This document shows, one piece after another, positions 9,631-18,955 of a DNA stretch of 33,277 nt (positions are counted from its first letter, which is position 1; every line of letters starts with the position of its first letter). The stretch is from NCBI RefSeq assembly GCF_011065895.1, contig NZ_JAALCR010000050.1:1-33277 (forward strand). Direction: 5' to 3'. Source of the stretch: Paludisphaera rhizosphaerae (lineage in GTDB: Bacteria; Planctomycetota; Planctomycetia; Isosphaerales; Isosphaeraceae). The notes beneath the pieces were generated by a model. That model worked only from the letters and a program-made list of their open reading frames with translations, did no database searches and had not been told where the DNA came from. The translations under genes were made by a program, and so were the position numbers.

Positions 9631-9675
9631 ACCGCCGCCTCGATCCCCACGTGATCGAGCGGCGGTTTGTGTTTC
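9631..9675 (+). terminator. Intrinsic terminator after the 80-aa gene
   Basis: Arms at 9631-9645 and 9653-9666 pair over 14 bp with one bulged C and a seven-base loop. They are followed by TTTGTGTTT. Oriented for the plus-strand gene. Confidence 0.8.
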
Positions 9676-9714
9676 GAAGGGCTGCGTCTGAATCGCGACC
9701 TCCCTCGGCAGAGG

Positions 9715-9854
9715 GCAGGAGCGTAGCGGCGGGTGAAGGTCATGGGATTTCGGAGGGCATGTCGGACGCAGACGCTCGAAGACCCGTCGCTACGCCTGCA
9801 GTCCGACGACCCTCACCCGGCCCTCCGGGCCACCCTCTCCCAACGGGAGAGGGT
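9715..9854. repeat. Composite palindromic (REP-like) element
   Basis: Three nested or adjacent inverted repeats. The segment at 9715-9734 pairs with 9782-9799 (core CGTAGCG, two-base bulge, one mismatch). GGCCC-TCC-GGGCC lies at 9819-9831. A perfect 10-bp stem with loop AAC lies at 9832-9854 (CCCTCTCCC/GGGAGAGGG core). GTCGGAC at 9761-9767 and GTCCGAC at 9801-9807 offer an alternative pairing. It lies just 3' of the RND pump gene, where it might also act as its transcription end. Confidence 0.65.
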
Positions 9855-9873
9855 GCTTCACCCTCGCATAGGA

Positions 9874-12800
9874 TTATCGCGCGCTCTCGACCGTCTCCCA
9901 CTCCCTCGCCGGGGCCTCAGCCGCGAGCGCCGGGGCTTGTTCGACTGAGAAGCGGACGCCCATGCGGCGCAGGAAGCAGACGAACTGGTCGAGCAGGGCG
10001 TAGAAGACGGGGGTGACCAGAAGCGCCAGGACGAGGGAGAGCATCTGGCCGCCGATGATGACCTTGGCCATGCTCGCGCGAGCCCCTGCACCGGGGCCTT
10101 GACCGAGGGCCATCGGGACCATCGAGGCCACCAGCATGACCGTCGTCATCAGGATCGGCCGCAACCGGGTGTGGTTGGCCTCGACGATCGCGTCGTGCCG
10201 TGATTCCCCCCGCGCCCGGAGCTGGTTCGTGGCGTCGACCTGGAGGATACCGTTCTTCTTCACGATGCCCACGAGCATGAACAGCCCGAACATCGCGTAG
10301 AGGTCTAGAGGCGTCCTGAAGAAGTAGAGCGACAGGAGCCCGAAGGGGATCGTCACGGGCAAGGCCATGAGGATGGAGATCGGCTGGGTCCAGCTCTCGA
10401 ACTGAGCCGCCAGGATCAGGTACATGAACAGCACCGAGAGCCCGAAGGCGATCCCGAAGTAGTAGGCCGTCTCCGCCAGCGTCTTGGCCTGGCCGGTCAG
10501 GACGTAAGAGTAGCCGGGCCCCATCTCCATGTCCTTGATGACCCCCTGAGCGAGCGTGACGGCGTCGCCCAGGGCGATGGACTCGGGATTACCCAGCACG
10601 GTCACGATCCGCTCGCGGTTGAGCCGCTCGATCTCCGTCGGCCCCCGCTCGTCGACGAGCTTCGCAAGGCTGGAGAGCTTCACCAGCCCGGCCTTCGACG
10701 AGGGGAGGGTGAGTTGGTAGATCTCGTCAACCGAGCCGCGGAGCTTGGCGTCGGCACGGAGCCAGACGTCGTACTGCTCCTCACCGTCGCGGAACCGGGT
10801 GACCGGCAGACCGCCGACGAGGACGCGGAGGCTGTCGGCAATCGTTCCGACCGGCACGCCCAGGTCGCTGGCCGCCTCCCGGTCGACGTTCACCTGAACC
10901 TCGGGCTTGCGGAGCGAGAGCGTCGTGTCCAGGTCGACGACCCGGCCGTCGCGCTTCAGACCCTCGACGAGCTTATCGGCGTACACCGACAGTTGCTCCA
11001 GGTCGGGCCCCCCCAGGTTGATCTGGAAAGTCTGTGGACGACGTCCTCCCTGGAAGGCCGAGACGTCGTTGACGCTGGCGCGGAGGTCGGGGTAGTCGGC
11101 CAGAAACGCGCGGGCCTCCTGCTGGATGGCGAACTGGGTGTAGTCGCGCTCTTCCAGCTCGGCCATGCGAACGTAGATCGTCGCCCGGGTGACGTCGCCC
11201 GCTCCCTTCACCGCCCGGCCGGTGGTCGAGCCGATCTGAGTGAAGACGTGTTTCGTCCCGTTGAGCTTCCAGACGCGCTCCTCCAGCTCCTTCATGAGGC
11301 TCGAGGTTCGCTCCAGGCTGTAGCCCTCGGGCGTGGTGACGCTGACCTCATACTCGCTCTGGTCGTCGCGGGGGATCAGTGAGAAGCCCACCGCCTTGCC
11401 GATGGGGATCGTCGACAGGAACGTCAACAGAGCGATGATGATAACCACGAACTTGAATCGGAGCGCCCCGCGGAGCATCCCGCCGTAGCTGCCGTCGATG
11501 ATCCGCCAGATGAAGCCCGACTTGGACGCCGCGCCGTGACCACCCTCGCCCGGCTCCAACTTGAGGAACCGCGAGCAGAGCATCGGCGTCAGGGTGAACG
11601 ACACGAACAGGCTCATCGCCACGGCGAAGGCCACCGTACCGCCGAAGCTGGAGAAGAACCGGCCGACGATGCCTCCCATGAAGGCGATCGGCAGAAAGAT
11701 GACGATCAGCGAGAGGCTGGTCGCCATGACCGCCAGGGCGATCTCCTTCGTCCCCTTGCGCGAGGCCGTCATGGCGTCGAGACCATCCTCCTCCATATGG
11801 CGGAAGATGTTCTCGTGCACGACCACCGCGTCGTCGATCACAATGCCGATCGCCAGGATCAGGGCGAGCATCGTGATGTTGTTGAGCGTGAAGCCCATGT
11901 ACCGCATAAACATGAACGTCGGGATGATCGACGTCGGGATCGCCATCGTGGCGATGAGGGTCGTTCGCCAGTCTCGGATGAACAGCAGGATCGTCCCCGA
12001 GACCAGCACGGCCGCCAGCATCAGGTGGAACTTCACCTCCTCGATGGACTTCTCGATGAACCGCGACTGGTCGCGGATGATCTCGATGGCGATGTCCGGA
12101 GGGAGGGTCTGCATGATCGTCTCCAGCCGTTCTTTCACGTCGTGAACGAGCTGGACCGTGTTGACCCCCGACTGCTTCTGGACCACCAGGCTCACAGCGG
12201 AATCGCCGTCGAGCCGGGCGAGGCTCCGAGGCTCCTCGAACGAGTCCTCGGCGCGGCCGACGTCCTTGACCCGAATCGGATAGCCGTTGCGGTTGGCGAT
12301 GATGAGGTTGTTGAACTCGGCTTCCGTCCGGAGCCGCCCCAACGTCCGAAGCACCAGCTCGCGCGGGCCCTGATCGACGCGGCCTCCGGGGACTTCCAGA
12401 TTCTGCCGCAACAGGGCCTGCTGGACGTCGTCGACCGAGAGGTCGTAGGCGGCGAGGCGGTCGGTGTCGATGACAACGTTCATCGCCCGCGTCCGGCCGC
12501 CGACGAGGTTAATCGAGCCCACGCCGGGCACCGTTTCCAGTCGCTCCTTGATCTGGCGGCGGGCCAACTCGGTCACCTCGCGGAAGTCGCGACGGCCGGA
12601 GATTGCCAGGGTCGCGACGGGCATCGAGCCGGTGTCGAACTTGTCGATGATCGGCGGGTCGGTCCCATCGGGGAGATCGCCGAGGATCGTGTTGACCTTG
12701 TCGCGGACCTCCTGCGTTCCGACGTCTCCGTTCTTCGAGAGCAGGAACTGCACGGTGACGACCGACACCCCCTCCTGCGTCGTCGAGCGCAGCTCGTCGA

Positions 12801-13029
12801 TGCCGGAGACCGTGTTGATGATGTCCTCGATGGGCTTGGTGACCGTCGACTCCATCTCCTCGACGCTGGCCCCCGGCAGCACGGTGGTCACCGTGCAGAC
12901 GGGGAAGTCGACGTCGGGGAAGAGGTCGACGCCCAGCTCGGAGTAGGAGACGGCCCCCAGCACCAGCGGGACGATCACCAGCACCCACGTGAAGACGGGG
13001 CGATTGATGCAGACGTCGGACAGCGTCAT
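9874..13029 (-). CDS. RND efflux pump inner-membrane subunit (HAE1/AcrB type)
   Basis: Complete proton-driven export pump of 1051 residues. TM1 is in INRPVFTWVLVIVPLVLG, followed by two large periplasmic loops and two sets of transmembrane helices. The TM4 proton-relay acids are in GIVIDDAVVVHENIF, and the TM10 lysine in VGIVKKNGILQVDATNQLR. Both agree with the AcrB pattern (Asp-Asp and Lys). Length fits the family (1020-1060). It begins 31 bases after the adaptor gene and is the third gene of a TetR-adaptor-pump operon. No outer-membrane channel gene is present, so a TolC-like partner must be encoded elsewhere. Substrate unknown; hydrophobic compounds are likely from the family. Confidence 0.96.
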   Translation of the reverse strand: MTLSDVCINRPVFTWVLVIVPLVLGAVSYSELGVDLFPDVDFPVCTVTTVLPGASVEEMESTVTKPIEDIINTVSGIDELRSTTQEGVSVVTVQFLLSKNGDVGTQEVRDKVNTILGDLPDGTDPPIIDKFDTGSMPVATLAISGRRDFREVTELARRQIKERLETVPGVGSINLVGGRTRAMNVVIDTDRLAAYDLSVDDVQQALLRQNLEVPGGRVDQGPRELVLRTLGRLRTEAEFNNLIIANRNGYPIRVKDVGRAEDSFEEPRSLARLDGDSAVSLVVQKQSGVNTVQLVHDVKERLETIMQTLPPDIAIEIIRDQSRFIEKSIEEVKFHLMLAAVLVSGTILLFIRDWRTTLIATMAIPTSIIPTFMFMRYMGFTLNNITMLALILAIGIVIDDAVVVHENIFRHMEEDGLDAMTASRKGTKEIALAVMATSLSLIVIFLPIAFMGGIVGRFFSSFGGTVAFAVAMSLFVSFTLTPMLCSRFLKLEPGEGGHGAASKSGFIWRIIDGSYGGMLRGALRFKFVVIIIALLTFLSTIPIGKAVGFSLIPRDDQSEYEVSVTTPEGYSLERTSSLMKELEERVWKLNGTKHVFTQIGSTTGRAVKGAGDVTRATIYVRMAELEERDYTQFAIQQEARAFLADYPDLRASVNDVSAFQGGRRPQTFQINLGGPDLEQLSVYADKLVEGLKRDGRVVDLDTTLSLRKPEVQVNVDREAASDLGVPVGTIADSLRVLVGGLPVTRFRDGEEQYDVWLRADAKLRGSVDEIYQLTLPSSKAGLVKLSSLAKLVDERGPTEIERLNRERIVTVLGNPESIALGDAVTLAQGVIKDMEMGPGYSYVLTGQAKTLAETAYYFGIAFGLSVLFMYLILAAQFESWTQPISILMALPVTIPFGLLSLYFFRTPLDLYAMFGLFMLVGIVKKNGILQVDATNQLRARGESRHDAIVEANHTRLRPILMTTVMLVASMVPMALGQGPGAGARASMAKVIIGGQMLSLVLALLVTPVFYALLDQFVCFLRRMGVRFSVEQAPALAAEAPAREWETVESAR

Positions 13030-13060
13030 AGGACGGACCTCGGGACGTGTTCGGTTCTCG

Positions 13061-14458
13061 TCAAGACTTCGCCGGCGCGGGCTGCTTGGGAGCCTCGGGT
13101 TGATCAGGTTCGATCGGCGTCGAAGCCTCGGACTTGGCGGATTCGGGAGGGCGGACGAAGATCTTGGCTCCGTCAGCCAACTTGGTCTGGCCGGTGACGA
13201 CGACCTGCCCGGTGGCTGGGAGCTTCTTGCTGGTCACCTCGACCCAACCGGTCCCCTCCCTGCCGAGAACCAGGTCGTCGATGGATCGGACCTTGTCGCC
13301 GTCGAGGAGGAATAGCTTGGTGACGCCGGCGTACTGAACGACCGACTCGATCGGGACGACGGCGGCGTCGGCCGCGGCCTCGGTGACGATCACGGCCTTG
13401 GCGAAACCGCCCGGGTGCAGCAGACGCTCCTCGTTCGGAGCCACGGCCTCAACGTGAAAGGTCCGGCTGGCGGAGTCGATCGTCGGGTTGATCCGCGCGA
13501 CCTTCCCCTCGAAGGTGCGACCGGGATGCGAGGCCACCGAGATCCGAACGGGCTGTCCCTCGCGAACGCGATCGCTGAAGCGTTCGGGGACGGTCAGCCA
13601 GAGTCGCAGGGGGTTCTCGATGACCATGTCGAAGACCGCCTCGCCTTCCTTGATCATCTGCCCCTCAGCCACGGAGCGGCTGGCGATGGCGTAGACCACG
13701 TCGTCGGCCTTGGCCTTGGTCGGGACCGCCTCCTGCGGCTGAGGCGCGAGGATCGTCATGTCCTTGAGGAGTTGCTCCTGCTGGTCGCGGTTCACGCGGC
13801 TGGCCAGGGCCATGGCGATGATGTTGCGGGCGGTCGACTTGGCGTTGTCGTACGCGGCGATCGAGGTCCGATAGTCGGTCTCGCGATCCTCAAGCTCCTG
13901 GGTGGTGCTGGCCCCCTTGCGGTTGAGGTTGCGCTGGCGGGCGAGGTCCGCGGCGGCCTTCTCCATCGACAGCCTGTACTGGACGACGGCGGCGACCTTC
14001 TCGATGACCTCCTCGGTCTGAGGCCCGTTGACCAGGGTTTCGCTGATTCCGTAGCGGCGGACGAAATCGTCGGCCATCTGCGAGGTGATCCCCAGCCGCA
14101 CCAGTTCCGCCAGGTATCGGGATTCGGCCGCGTTATAGGCGAGTTGGGCGTCGACGGGATCGAGTTGCACCAGCGGTTCGTCGGGTTTGACGCGGTCTCC
14201 CATGTCGTGGAAGACCTTCAACACCCGGCCCGACCGCTTGGAGCCGACCGTCACCTGCTCCCAGCCTCGCAGCGAGCCGACGGCCTCGATGGTCCGTTCG
14301 ACCGATCGCTTTTCAATCGGCGCGACGGTCACCACGACGGGCTGCGGCGCCTCGGCCGCCTTGTTCTCGGCCGCCTTCTCTTCCTTATGTGCGCAGCCGG
14401 CCCAGGCTGTCGCCAGGACCGCTGCGACCAGGATCGACGCTGACGTCCTACGTTTCAT
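13061..14458 (-). CDS. RND efflux periplasmic adaptor, lipoprotein
   Basis: Membrane-fusion protein of 465 residues. The leader MKRRTSASILVAAVLATAWAGC ends in a lipobox with Cys22, so it is probably lipid-anchored, as AcrA is. A Lys/Glu/Ala linker follows. Lipoyl-half motifs are near VGSLRGWEQVTVGSKRSG and VFHDMGDRVKPDEPLVQLD. A long helical hairpin spans about 120-230, and beta-barrel and membrane-proximal domains follow (LRLWLTVPERFSDRV, GKVARINPTIDSASRTF). The C-terminal tail of about 25 residues is Pro/Ala/Glu-rich. The start codon overlaps the stop of the TetR gene (ATGA), indicating translational coupling. It works with the pump encoded 31 bases downstream. Confidence 0.94.
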   Translation of the reverse strand: MKRRTSASILVAAVLATAWAGCAHKEEKAAENKAAEAPQPVVVTVAPIEKRSVERTIEAVGSLRGWEQVTVGSKRSGRVLKVFHDMGDRVKPDEPLVQLDPVDAQLAYNAAESRYLAELVRLGITSQMADDFVRRYGISETLVNGPQTEEVIEKVAAVVQYRLSMEKAAADLARQRNLNRKGASTTQELEDRETDYRTSIAAYDNAKSTARNIIAMALASRVNRDQQEQLLKDMTILAPQPQEAVPTKAKADDVVYAIASRSVAEGQMIKEGEAVFDMVIENPLRLWLTVPERFSDRVREGQPVRISVASHPGRTFEGKVARINPTIDSASRTFHVEAVAPNEERLLHPGGFAKAVIVTEAAADAAVVPIESVVQYAGVTKLFLLDGDKVRSIDDLVLGREGTGWVEVTSKKLPATGQVVVTGQTKLADGAKIFVRPPESAKSEASTPIEPDQPEAPKQPAPAKS

Positions 14459-15078
14459 GAGCGACCTTCCTGGCCCGCGACGGGGCGACGGTCCTCGAAA
14501 GCTCGGAGCAGCGCCGCGACGAGCACGCGCGTGCGGTCCTCCCCGAGCGGTTTGTTCTTATAGAGAAAGTCGATGATGGAGACCATCAGGACGCCTCGGA
14601 ACATCGTCTCGAAATCGTCGACGTCTTCCGGGGCCACCAGCCCAGAGTCCACACAACGTTGAAAGGCCGCCTGAGTCCAGCCGTGAAGGTCGGCCTTGCA
14701 GCACTCCATGAACGGAGCGACGCCCGCCTCGGGGGGACCGAACCCCACCGCGAAGAAGAACCGCGAACGGTCTGGATCTTCGCGGCAGAAGTCGAAATGG
14801 GCCTCAAGCACTCGTTCCAGCACCCGGACGGGGTCGGGCTCGCCGTCGATCACGGCCTTGAGTCGAGCGGAAAGCTCGGAGATGGGTTCGACCAGAATGG
14901 TCTTCGCCAGCCCCTCCTTGCTCCCGAAGTGGTAGTAGAGCGTCGGCTTGGCAACGCCCGCCTCCTCGACGATCTCCCTCGTCGACGTGGCCTCGAACCC
15001 TTGCCGAGCGAACAGCCGCGCCGCCGCTCTGGCGATGTGCCGCGCCGCCTCATTGTCTTCCGGCTTCGCGACCGTCAT
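14455..15078 (-). CDS. TetR-family repressor of the efflux operon
   Basis: A 207-residue regulator. The N-terminal helix-turn-helix is clear: ARHIARAAARLFARQGFEA, then TSTREIVEEAGVAKPTLYYHFGSKEGL (about residues 10-55), ending in the classic YYHFGSKE. The C-terminal ligand domain is helical with aromatic residues (DRSRFFFAVGFG) and is not assignable to a ligand. The ATG at 15078 is chosen because the domain begins soon after it and upstream in-frame codons lie in the promoter-operator region. The stop overlaps the adaptor start (ATGA). It probably represses its own operon through the palindrome at 15121-15136, with release by a pump substrate (inferred). Confidence 0.93.
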   Translation of the reverse strand: MTVAKPEDNEAARHIARAAARLFARQGFEATSTREIVEEAGVAKPTLYYHFGSKEGLAKTILVEPISELSARLKAVIDGEPDPVRVLERVLEAHFDFCREDPDRSRFFFAVGFGPPEAGVAPFMECCKADLHGWTQAAFQRCVDSGLVAPEDVDDFETMFRGVLMVSIIDFLYKNKPLGEDRTRVLVAALLRAFEDRRPVAGQEGRS

Positions 15079-15120
15079 CCCAGACCTTTCGACCTTGCCG
15101 ACTGGCAAAAGAAGACAAGC

Positions 15121-15136
15121 TACCGACCGGTAGGTA
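15121..15136. promoter_or_regulatory. Probable TetR operator
   Basis: A 16-bp palindrome TACCGACCGGTAGGTA centred on ACCGGT, with one mismatched pair. It lies 42 bases before the repressor start and covers the expected transcription start, so binding would block initiation. Confidence 0.72.
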
Positions 15137-15164
15137 TTCTCGCCGAAGTCGCCTCGGACGTCAA
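15136..15164 (-). promoter_or_regulatory. Promoter of the TetR-adaptor-pump operon
   Basis: Read on the minus strand: TTGACG (15164-15159), 17 bases, GAGAAT (15141-15136). The predicted start falls near 15129, inside the operator palindrome. Confidence 0.6.
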
Positions 15165-15293
15165 TCCGAGGTTGAAGCAGAAAGGGGAGGGACCTCGCTC
15201 TCGCGGCGATGCGACGTAGAATCAAGAGAGTCGCGTTCCCGTCGGGGTTCGGGTCGCGCCTACCTATCGCCCGTAAATCGCCGAGGAGTCGCC

Positions 15294-15743
15294 ATGAACC
15301 TGGAACGGCCGATCACCGACCGGATCACCATTGCGGATCAGCCTTCGGCGGAGGATCTTGCTCGGCTCAAGGCGGAAGGCTATGTGGCCGTCGTGAATCT
15401 CCGCAAGGACGGCGAGCCCGCGCAGCCGATGGACGTCGCCGCCGAGGGGAAGGAAGTCGCCGACCTGGGGATGGCCTACCATCACTACGCGATCGACCAA
15501 CCGCCGCTGACCGAATCCGGGGTGACGGCGACCAGCGATTTCATCGACCGCGAGGCGGCGAAGGGGAAGGTGCTCGTCCACTGCATGAAGGGAGCCCGAG
15601 CCGCCGCCCTGGTGCTGCTCCAGCAAGCCCGAGCCCACGGCTGGCAACCCGACGAGGTGCTTGCCAAGGGCCGCGCGGTCGGCCTGGAGCTGCCGCCCCC
15701 GCTGCAGGCGAAGGTCGATCAGTATTTGAAGTCGCAAGGCTGA
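15294..15743 (+). CDS. DUF442 / beta-lactamase-hydrolase-like phosphatase-type protein
   Basis: A 149-residue cytosolic protein of the tyrosine-phosphatase superfold. Early segments ITIADQPSAEDLARLKAEGY and AVVNLRKDGE match DUF442 proteins. The P-loop is VLVHCMKGARAAAL with nucleophile Cys97 and Arg102. The spacing C-x4-R is that of DUF442 rather than the C-x5-R of classical phosphatases. In other bacteria this domain occurs alone or fused to a metallo-beta-lactamase fold (persulfide dioxygenase context). Here it stands alone, and its substrate is unknown. AGGAG lies five to six bases before the ATG. It is divergent from the TetR operon. Confidence 0.85.
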   Translation: MNLERPITDRITIADQPSAEDLARLKAEGYVAVVNLRKDGEPAQPMDVAAEGKEVADLGMAYHHYAIDQPPLTESGVTATSDFIDREAAKGKVLVHCMKGARAAALVLLQQARAHGWQPDEVLAKGRAVGLELPPPLQAKVDQYLKSQG

Positions 15744-15826
15744 GCCCCGGCCGCTTGACCCGGCCGAAATCCGCCTTAGATTGAACCAAGAGAGGCGGCC
15801 GCGGATCGTTGGGGCGGGAGGTGGTT

Positions 15827-16066
15827 GTGAGGAACCCATTTGGTCGATTCGGCGTGTTGTTCCTCGCCCTGACGCTCATCTACATTTTGAGCAGCGGCCC
15901 GATTCTGGCGACGGCCTGCCGCCTCCGCGAGTTCACCGGATACGACGGCTGGTACGCGACCTTCATCCCCTACTGGCCGCTTCTGACGACGGTCGGCCGA
16001 GACTCGTTCGTAATCCATTACATTGAGTGGTGGTTCGCGTTCGCCGGCGCCGTCGGCCCAGGATGA
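15827..16066 (+). CDS. Small membrane protein of unknown function
   Basis: Product of 79 residues starting at GTG 15827, with GGGAGG just upstream; the frame is open from a TTG at 15809. One clear hydrophobic segment (FGVLFLALTLIYILSSGPIL) is followed by an aromatic-rich region containing WYATFIPYWPLL and YIEWWF, which may form a second membrane-associated segment. No family is recognised. It follows the DUF442 gene by about 80 bases and precedes the TPR pair on the same strand, so an operon is possible. Confidence 0.65.
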   Translation: MRNPFGRFGVLFLALTLIYILSSGPILATACRLREFTGYDGWYATFIPYWPLLTTVGRDSFVIHYIEWWFAFAGAVGPG

Positions 16067-16133
16067 AAACACCCGTCAGAGCCCCGCGCAGGCGACGGCT
16101 CCGATTCCAGGTCCACACATGAGGGAGTCGTCG

Positions 16134-18896
16134 ATGTCCCGTCCCGGAATCCTCATCGTGGCCGCAAGCGTCTGGATCGGCGTCGGCCTCGTCGCCGACA
16201 CGGCTCACGGCGGCGAGGACCCGCGCACGGCGGAAACCTTCCTGACGGCCCTCCGCGAAAAGGGGATGTACGACCTGGCGTCGGAGTACATCGAGCGTCT
16301 TCGGTCCGACCCCGGTCTCGGCCAGCCTCTCAAGGGCCTGCTCGACTACCACGAAGGCCGGGCCTTGATCGACGAGGCGTCGCACAGCGTCGACCTGGCT
16401 CGGCGCCGCGAATTGCTCGACCGCGCCGCCGGCCGTCTAAGCATGTTCGTGAAAGACCGCCCCGAAGATCAGGCGACGCTGGAAGCTCTGATCGAGATCG
16501 CCCGCAGCCTGTTCGAACGCGGCCATCTCGCACGGTTGGTCGGCGAGGACTCAACCGACGCCGATCGCAAGAAATCCAAGCTCGACGAGGCCCGCGACAT
16601 GTTCGGCCAGGCCGCCGACGCCTACGGCCACGCCGCCGAACGTCTCGCCGAGGCCCACAAGAAGCTGGCCGGCTTCATGGAGCGAGGCGACCCCCGCATC
16701 GCTGAGCGCGATCGAAGGCGCGACAACATGCTCGACGCCCGGCTCAAGCAGGGCCTCGCCATGTACGAGAAGGCCCAGACTTTCCCGGCGGAATCCAAGG
16801 AACGCGCCGACCTGCTGAACTATGCCCTGGCCCGCTTCGACGAGGTCAACAAGGACTACCGGCAAAGCATGGCCGGATTCATGGCCCAGACCTTCCAGGG
16901 CAAGTGCTACGAGGAGCAGGGGAAGATCGGCGAAGCGATCGGCCTCTACAAAACGATCCTGGATCAGCCCGATCCTCGGCTCCGCGACATCAAGCGCACC
17001 GTCCACTACTTCTACATCGTCGCCCTGACGAAGCGACAGCAGTTCCCCCTGGCGGCCGACGAGGCCGTGAAATGGCTGCAAACCTACGACCGCCGTGAGG
17101 AAAGGCGTTCGATGGACGGCGTCGGCGTCTATTACGAGCTGGCCCGCAGCCTCGACGCCCAGATCAACAAGGACACGCCCAAGGCGGATCGAGAGGCTGC
17201 GACCAAGAAGATCGTCGAGGCGCTCTCGCAGGTCGTCCGGATGCCGACGCCTTTCAAGAACGACGCCGTGGCGATGCTCAAGAAGTACAAGCCCGGCTCG
17301 GCGATCGAGCCCAAGGAACTGGCCCGCCTGAGCTTCGACGAGGCGGTCCTCCAGGCCGACGAGGCGATGGGCTCGCGCGAGTGGGCCCGAGCCGTCGCGC
17401 TTCTGCGGACGGCCGTCGCCAAGGCGGGGCCGCGACAGGCCGACAAGATCGACCTCAGCCGCTTCCACCTGGCCTATGCCCTGTACATGGACAAGAAGTT
17501 CCCCGAGGCCGAGGTCGCGGCCGGCTGGCTGGCTCGCAACAAGTCGCGGTCGGAGTTGGCGCCCCCGGCCTCCGCGCTGGCCTCGCAGGCGATCCTAGAC
17601 CAGTACAACAACCCCCGGGAACTCGATCGCCCCGGGGACCTGGATCGCTACATCGACCTGGCCAAATACACCGTCGCCACCTGGCCCACGCGTGAAGAGG
17701 CCGACGAGGCCCGCATGCTCCTGGGCCAGATCCACCAGGGCCGCGGCGAGTTCGACCAGGCCGCCGCCGATTTCGCCTCCGTCCCCGAGCGGTCGCCGCG
17801 GCGGCTGGAGGCCCAAACCCGGCTCGGCGGCGCCCACTGGGCCAAGAGTCGCTCTCTGGCCAGGGCGGGTGATGACAAGAAGCCCGAATCCGACGCCGAG
17901 GCCGCCGAGGCCGTGACGATCCTCAAGAAAGCGCTCGACGACCGCAAGGCGGCTGGAGCCCCCGTCGACGACGCCGGTTATCTCGGCAACGCCGCTGACC
18001 TGGGCTCCGCGCTGACGGAATCGGACAAGCCCGACGAGGCGATCAAGACCCTCAGGCCGATCGTCGACGCCCAGAAGACCAAGACCGGCCCTGCGTTCGG
18101 CCGGCTGATGGAATCGTACCTGCTCGCCCAGGTCGGCGCGGGCCAGGTTGAGGCGGCCATCGCCTCGATGCGAGCCGTTGAGGCCAGCGGCGACGGCGTC
18201 AACCGCACTCAGCTCTACTACCGGTTCGGACGGCTGCTGGAAACCGAATTGGAGCGACTCGCCAAGGCCAACCAGCCTCTGAAGGTGACCCAGCTTAAGG
18301 ACGCGTACCGCAAGGCCCTGACCTCGCTGGCCGAGAGCAAGTCCGGCCAGACCTTTGAAACCCTGCGGTGGGCCGCCGAGGGCCTGCTCTCGATCGACGC
18401 TGGCGCCGACGCCGAGACCATCCTTCGCCGGGTGATCGCAGACGCCCAGGCCGATCCCAACTTCCTCAAGGAGAAGGGGGGGCCGGAGCGGCTCCTCCGC
18501 GCCAAGGTGAAGCTCGCCACGGCGCTCCGCGTCCAGAAGAAGTTCGATCAGGCCGCCTCGCAGATCGACGAGCTCATGGCCGACGAGACCTTCAAGCGTT
18601 ATGCCGATCCGCAGTTCGAGAAGGGCGAATTGCTCGACGCCCAGGCCGAAGCCGGCCAGGGATCGTGGGCCGCGGCCGCCGCCCACTGGCAGGATCTCGC
18701 CCAGAGACTCGGCCGCGTCAGACCCAAGCCGGAATCTTACTTCGAAGCCTGGTATCGAGCCGCGATCGCCCTGTCGAAACAGAAACAGAATCCCAAGGCC
18801 CGCCAGACCCTGACCGCCGTCATGCGGCTCAACCCGACCGTCGGCACGCCCGAGATGAAAGAGAAGTACGAGAGCCTGCTGGCGAAGTTGAAGTGA
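16134..18896 (+). CDS. Large secreted tetratricopeptide-repeat protein
   Basis: A 920-residue protein. The signal peptide is MSRPGILIVAASVWIGVGLVADTAHG; the rest is almost wholly helical and rich in Ala, Asp, Glu, Lys and Arg. Repeated helix pairs of TPR type recur, for example FQGKCYEEQGKIGEAIGLYK, LGQIHQGRGEFDQAAADFA and AIALSKQKQNPKARQTLTAVMRLNP. No catalytic domain is seen, so a periplasmic scaffold is the natural reading. The start 16134 is chosen over the ATG at 16119 because GAGGGAG sits six bases upstream and the signal peptide then begins correctly. A second secreted TPR gene follows after 59 bases. In planctomycetes such pairs are often near ExbB/TolQ-type genes (from memory); none is in this window. 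Confidence 0.88.
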   Translation: MSRPGILIVAASVWIGVGLVADTAHGGEDPRTAETFLTALREKGMYDLASEYIERLRSDPGLGQPLKGLLDYHEGRALIDEASHSVDLARRRELLDRAAGRLSMFVKDRPEDQATLEALIEIARSLFERGHLARLVGEDSTDADRKKSKLDEARDMFGQAADAYGHAAERLAEAHKKLAGFMERGDPRIAERDRRRDNMLDARLKQGLAMYEKAQTFPAESKERADLLNYALARFDEVNKDYRQSMAGFMAQTFQGKCYEEQGKIGEAIGLYKTILDQPDPRLRDIKRTVHYFYIVALTKRQQFPLAADEAVKWLQTYDRREERRSMDGVGVYYELARSLDAQINKDTPKADREAATKKIVEALSQVVRMPTPFKNDAVAMLKKYKPGSAIEPKELARLSFDEAVLQADEAMGSREWARAVALLRTAVAKAGPRQADKIDLSRFHLAYALYMDKKFPEAEVAAGWLARNKSRSELAPPASALASQAILDQYNNPRELDRPGDLDRYIDLAKYTVATWPTREEADEARMLLGQIHQGRGEFDQAAADFASVPERSPRRLEAQTRLGGAHWAKSRSLARAGDDKKPESDAEAAEAVTILKKALDDRKAAGAPVDDAGYLGNAADLGSALTESDKPDEAIKTLRPIVDAQKTKTGPAFGRLMESYLLAQVGAGQVEAAIASMRAVEASGDGVNRTQLYYRFGRLLETELERLAKANQPLKVTQLKDAYRKALTSLAESKSGQTFETLRWAAEGLLSIDAGADAETILRRVIADAQADPNFLKEKGGPERLLRAKVKLATALRVQKKFDQAASQIDELMADETFKRYADPQFEKGELLDAQAEAGQGSWAAAAAHWQDLAQRLGRVRPKPESYFEAWYRAAIALSKQKQNPKARQTLTAVMRLNPTVGTPEMKEKYESLLAKLK

Positions 18897-18955
18897 CGTC
18901 AGACGCCCCCAACCTTCGAGCGAGTTGACCGAAAGGCCATCCCAGGAGCCACGCC

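Noticed and set aside
11536-13197. Long plus-strand frame rich in Asp, His and Arg
   Set aside because: Antisense to the RND pump, whose reading frame is fully conserved.
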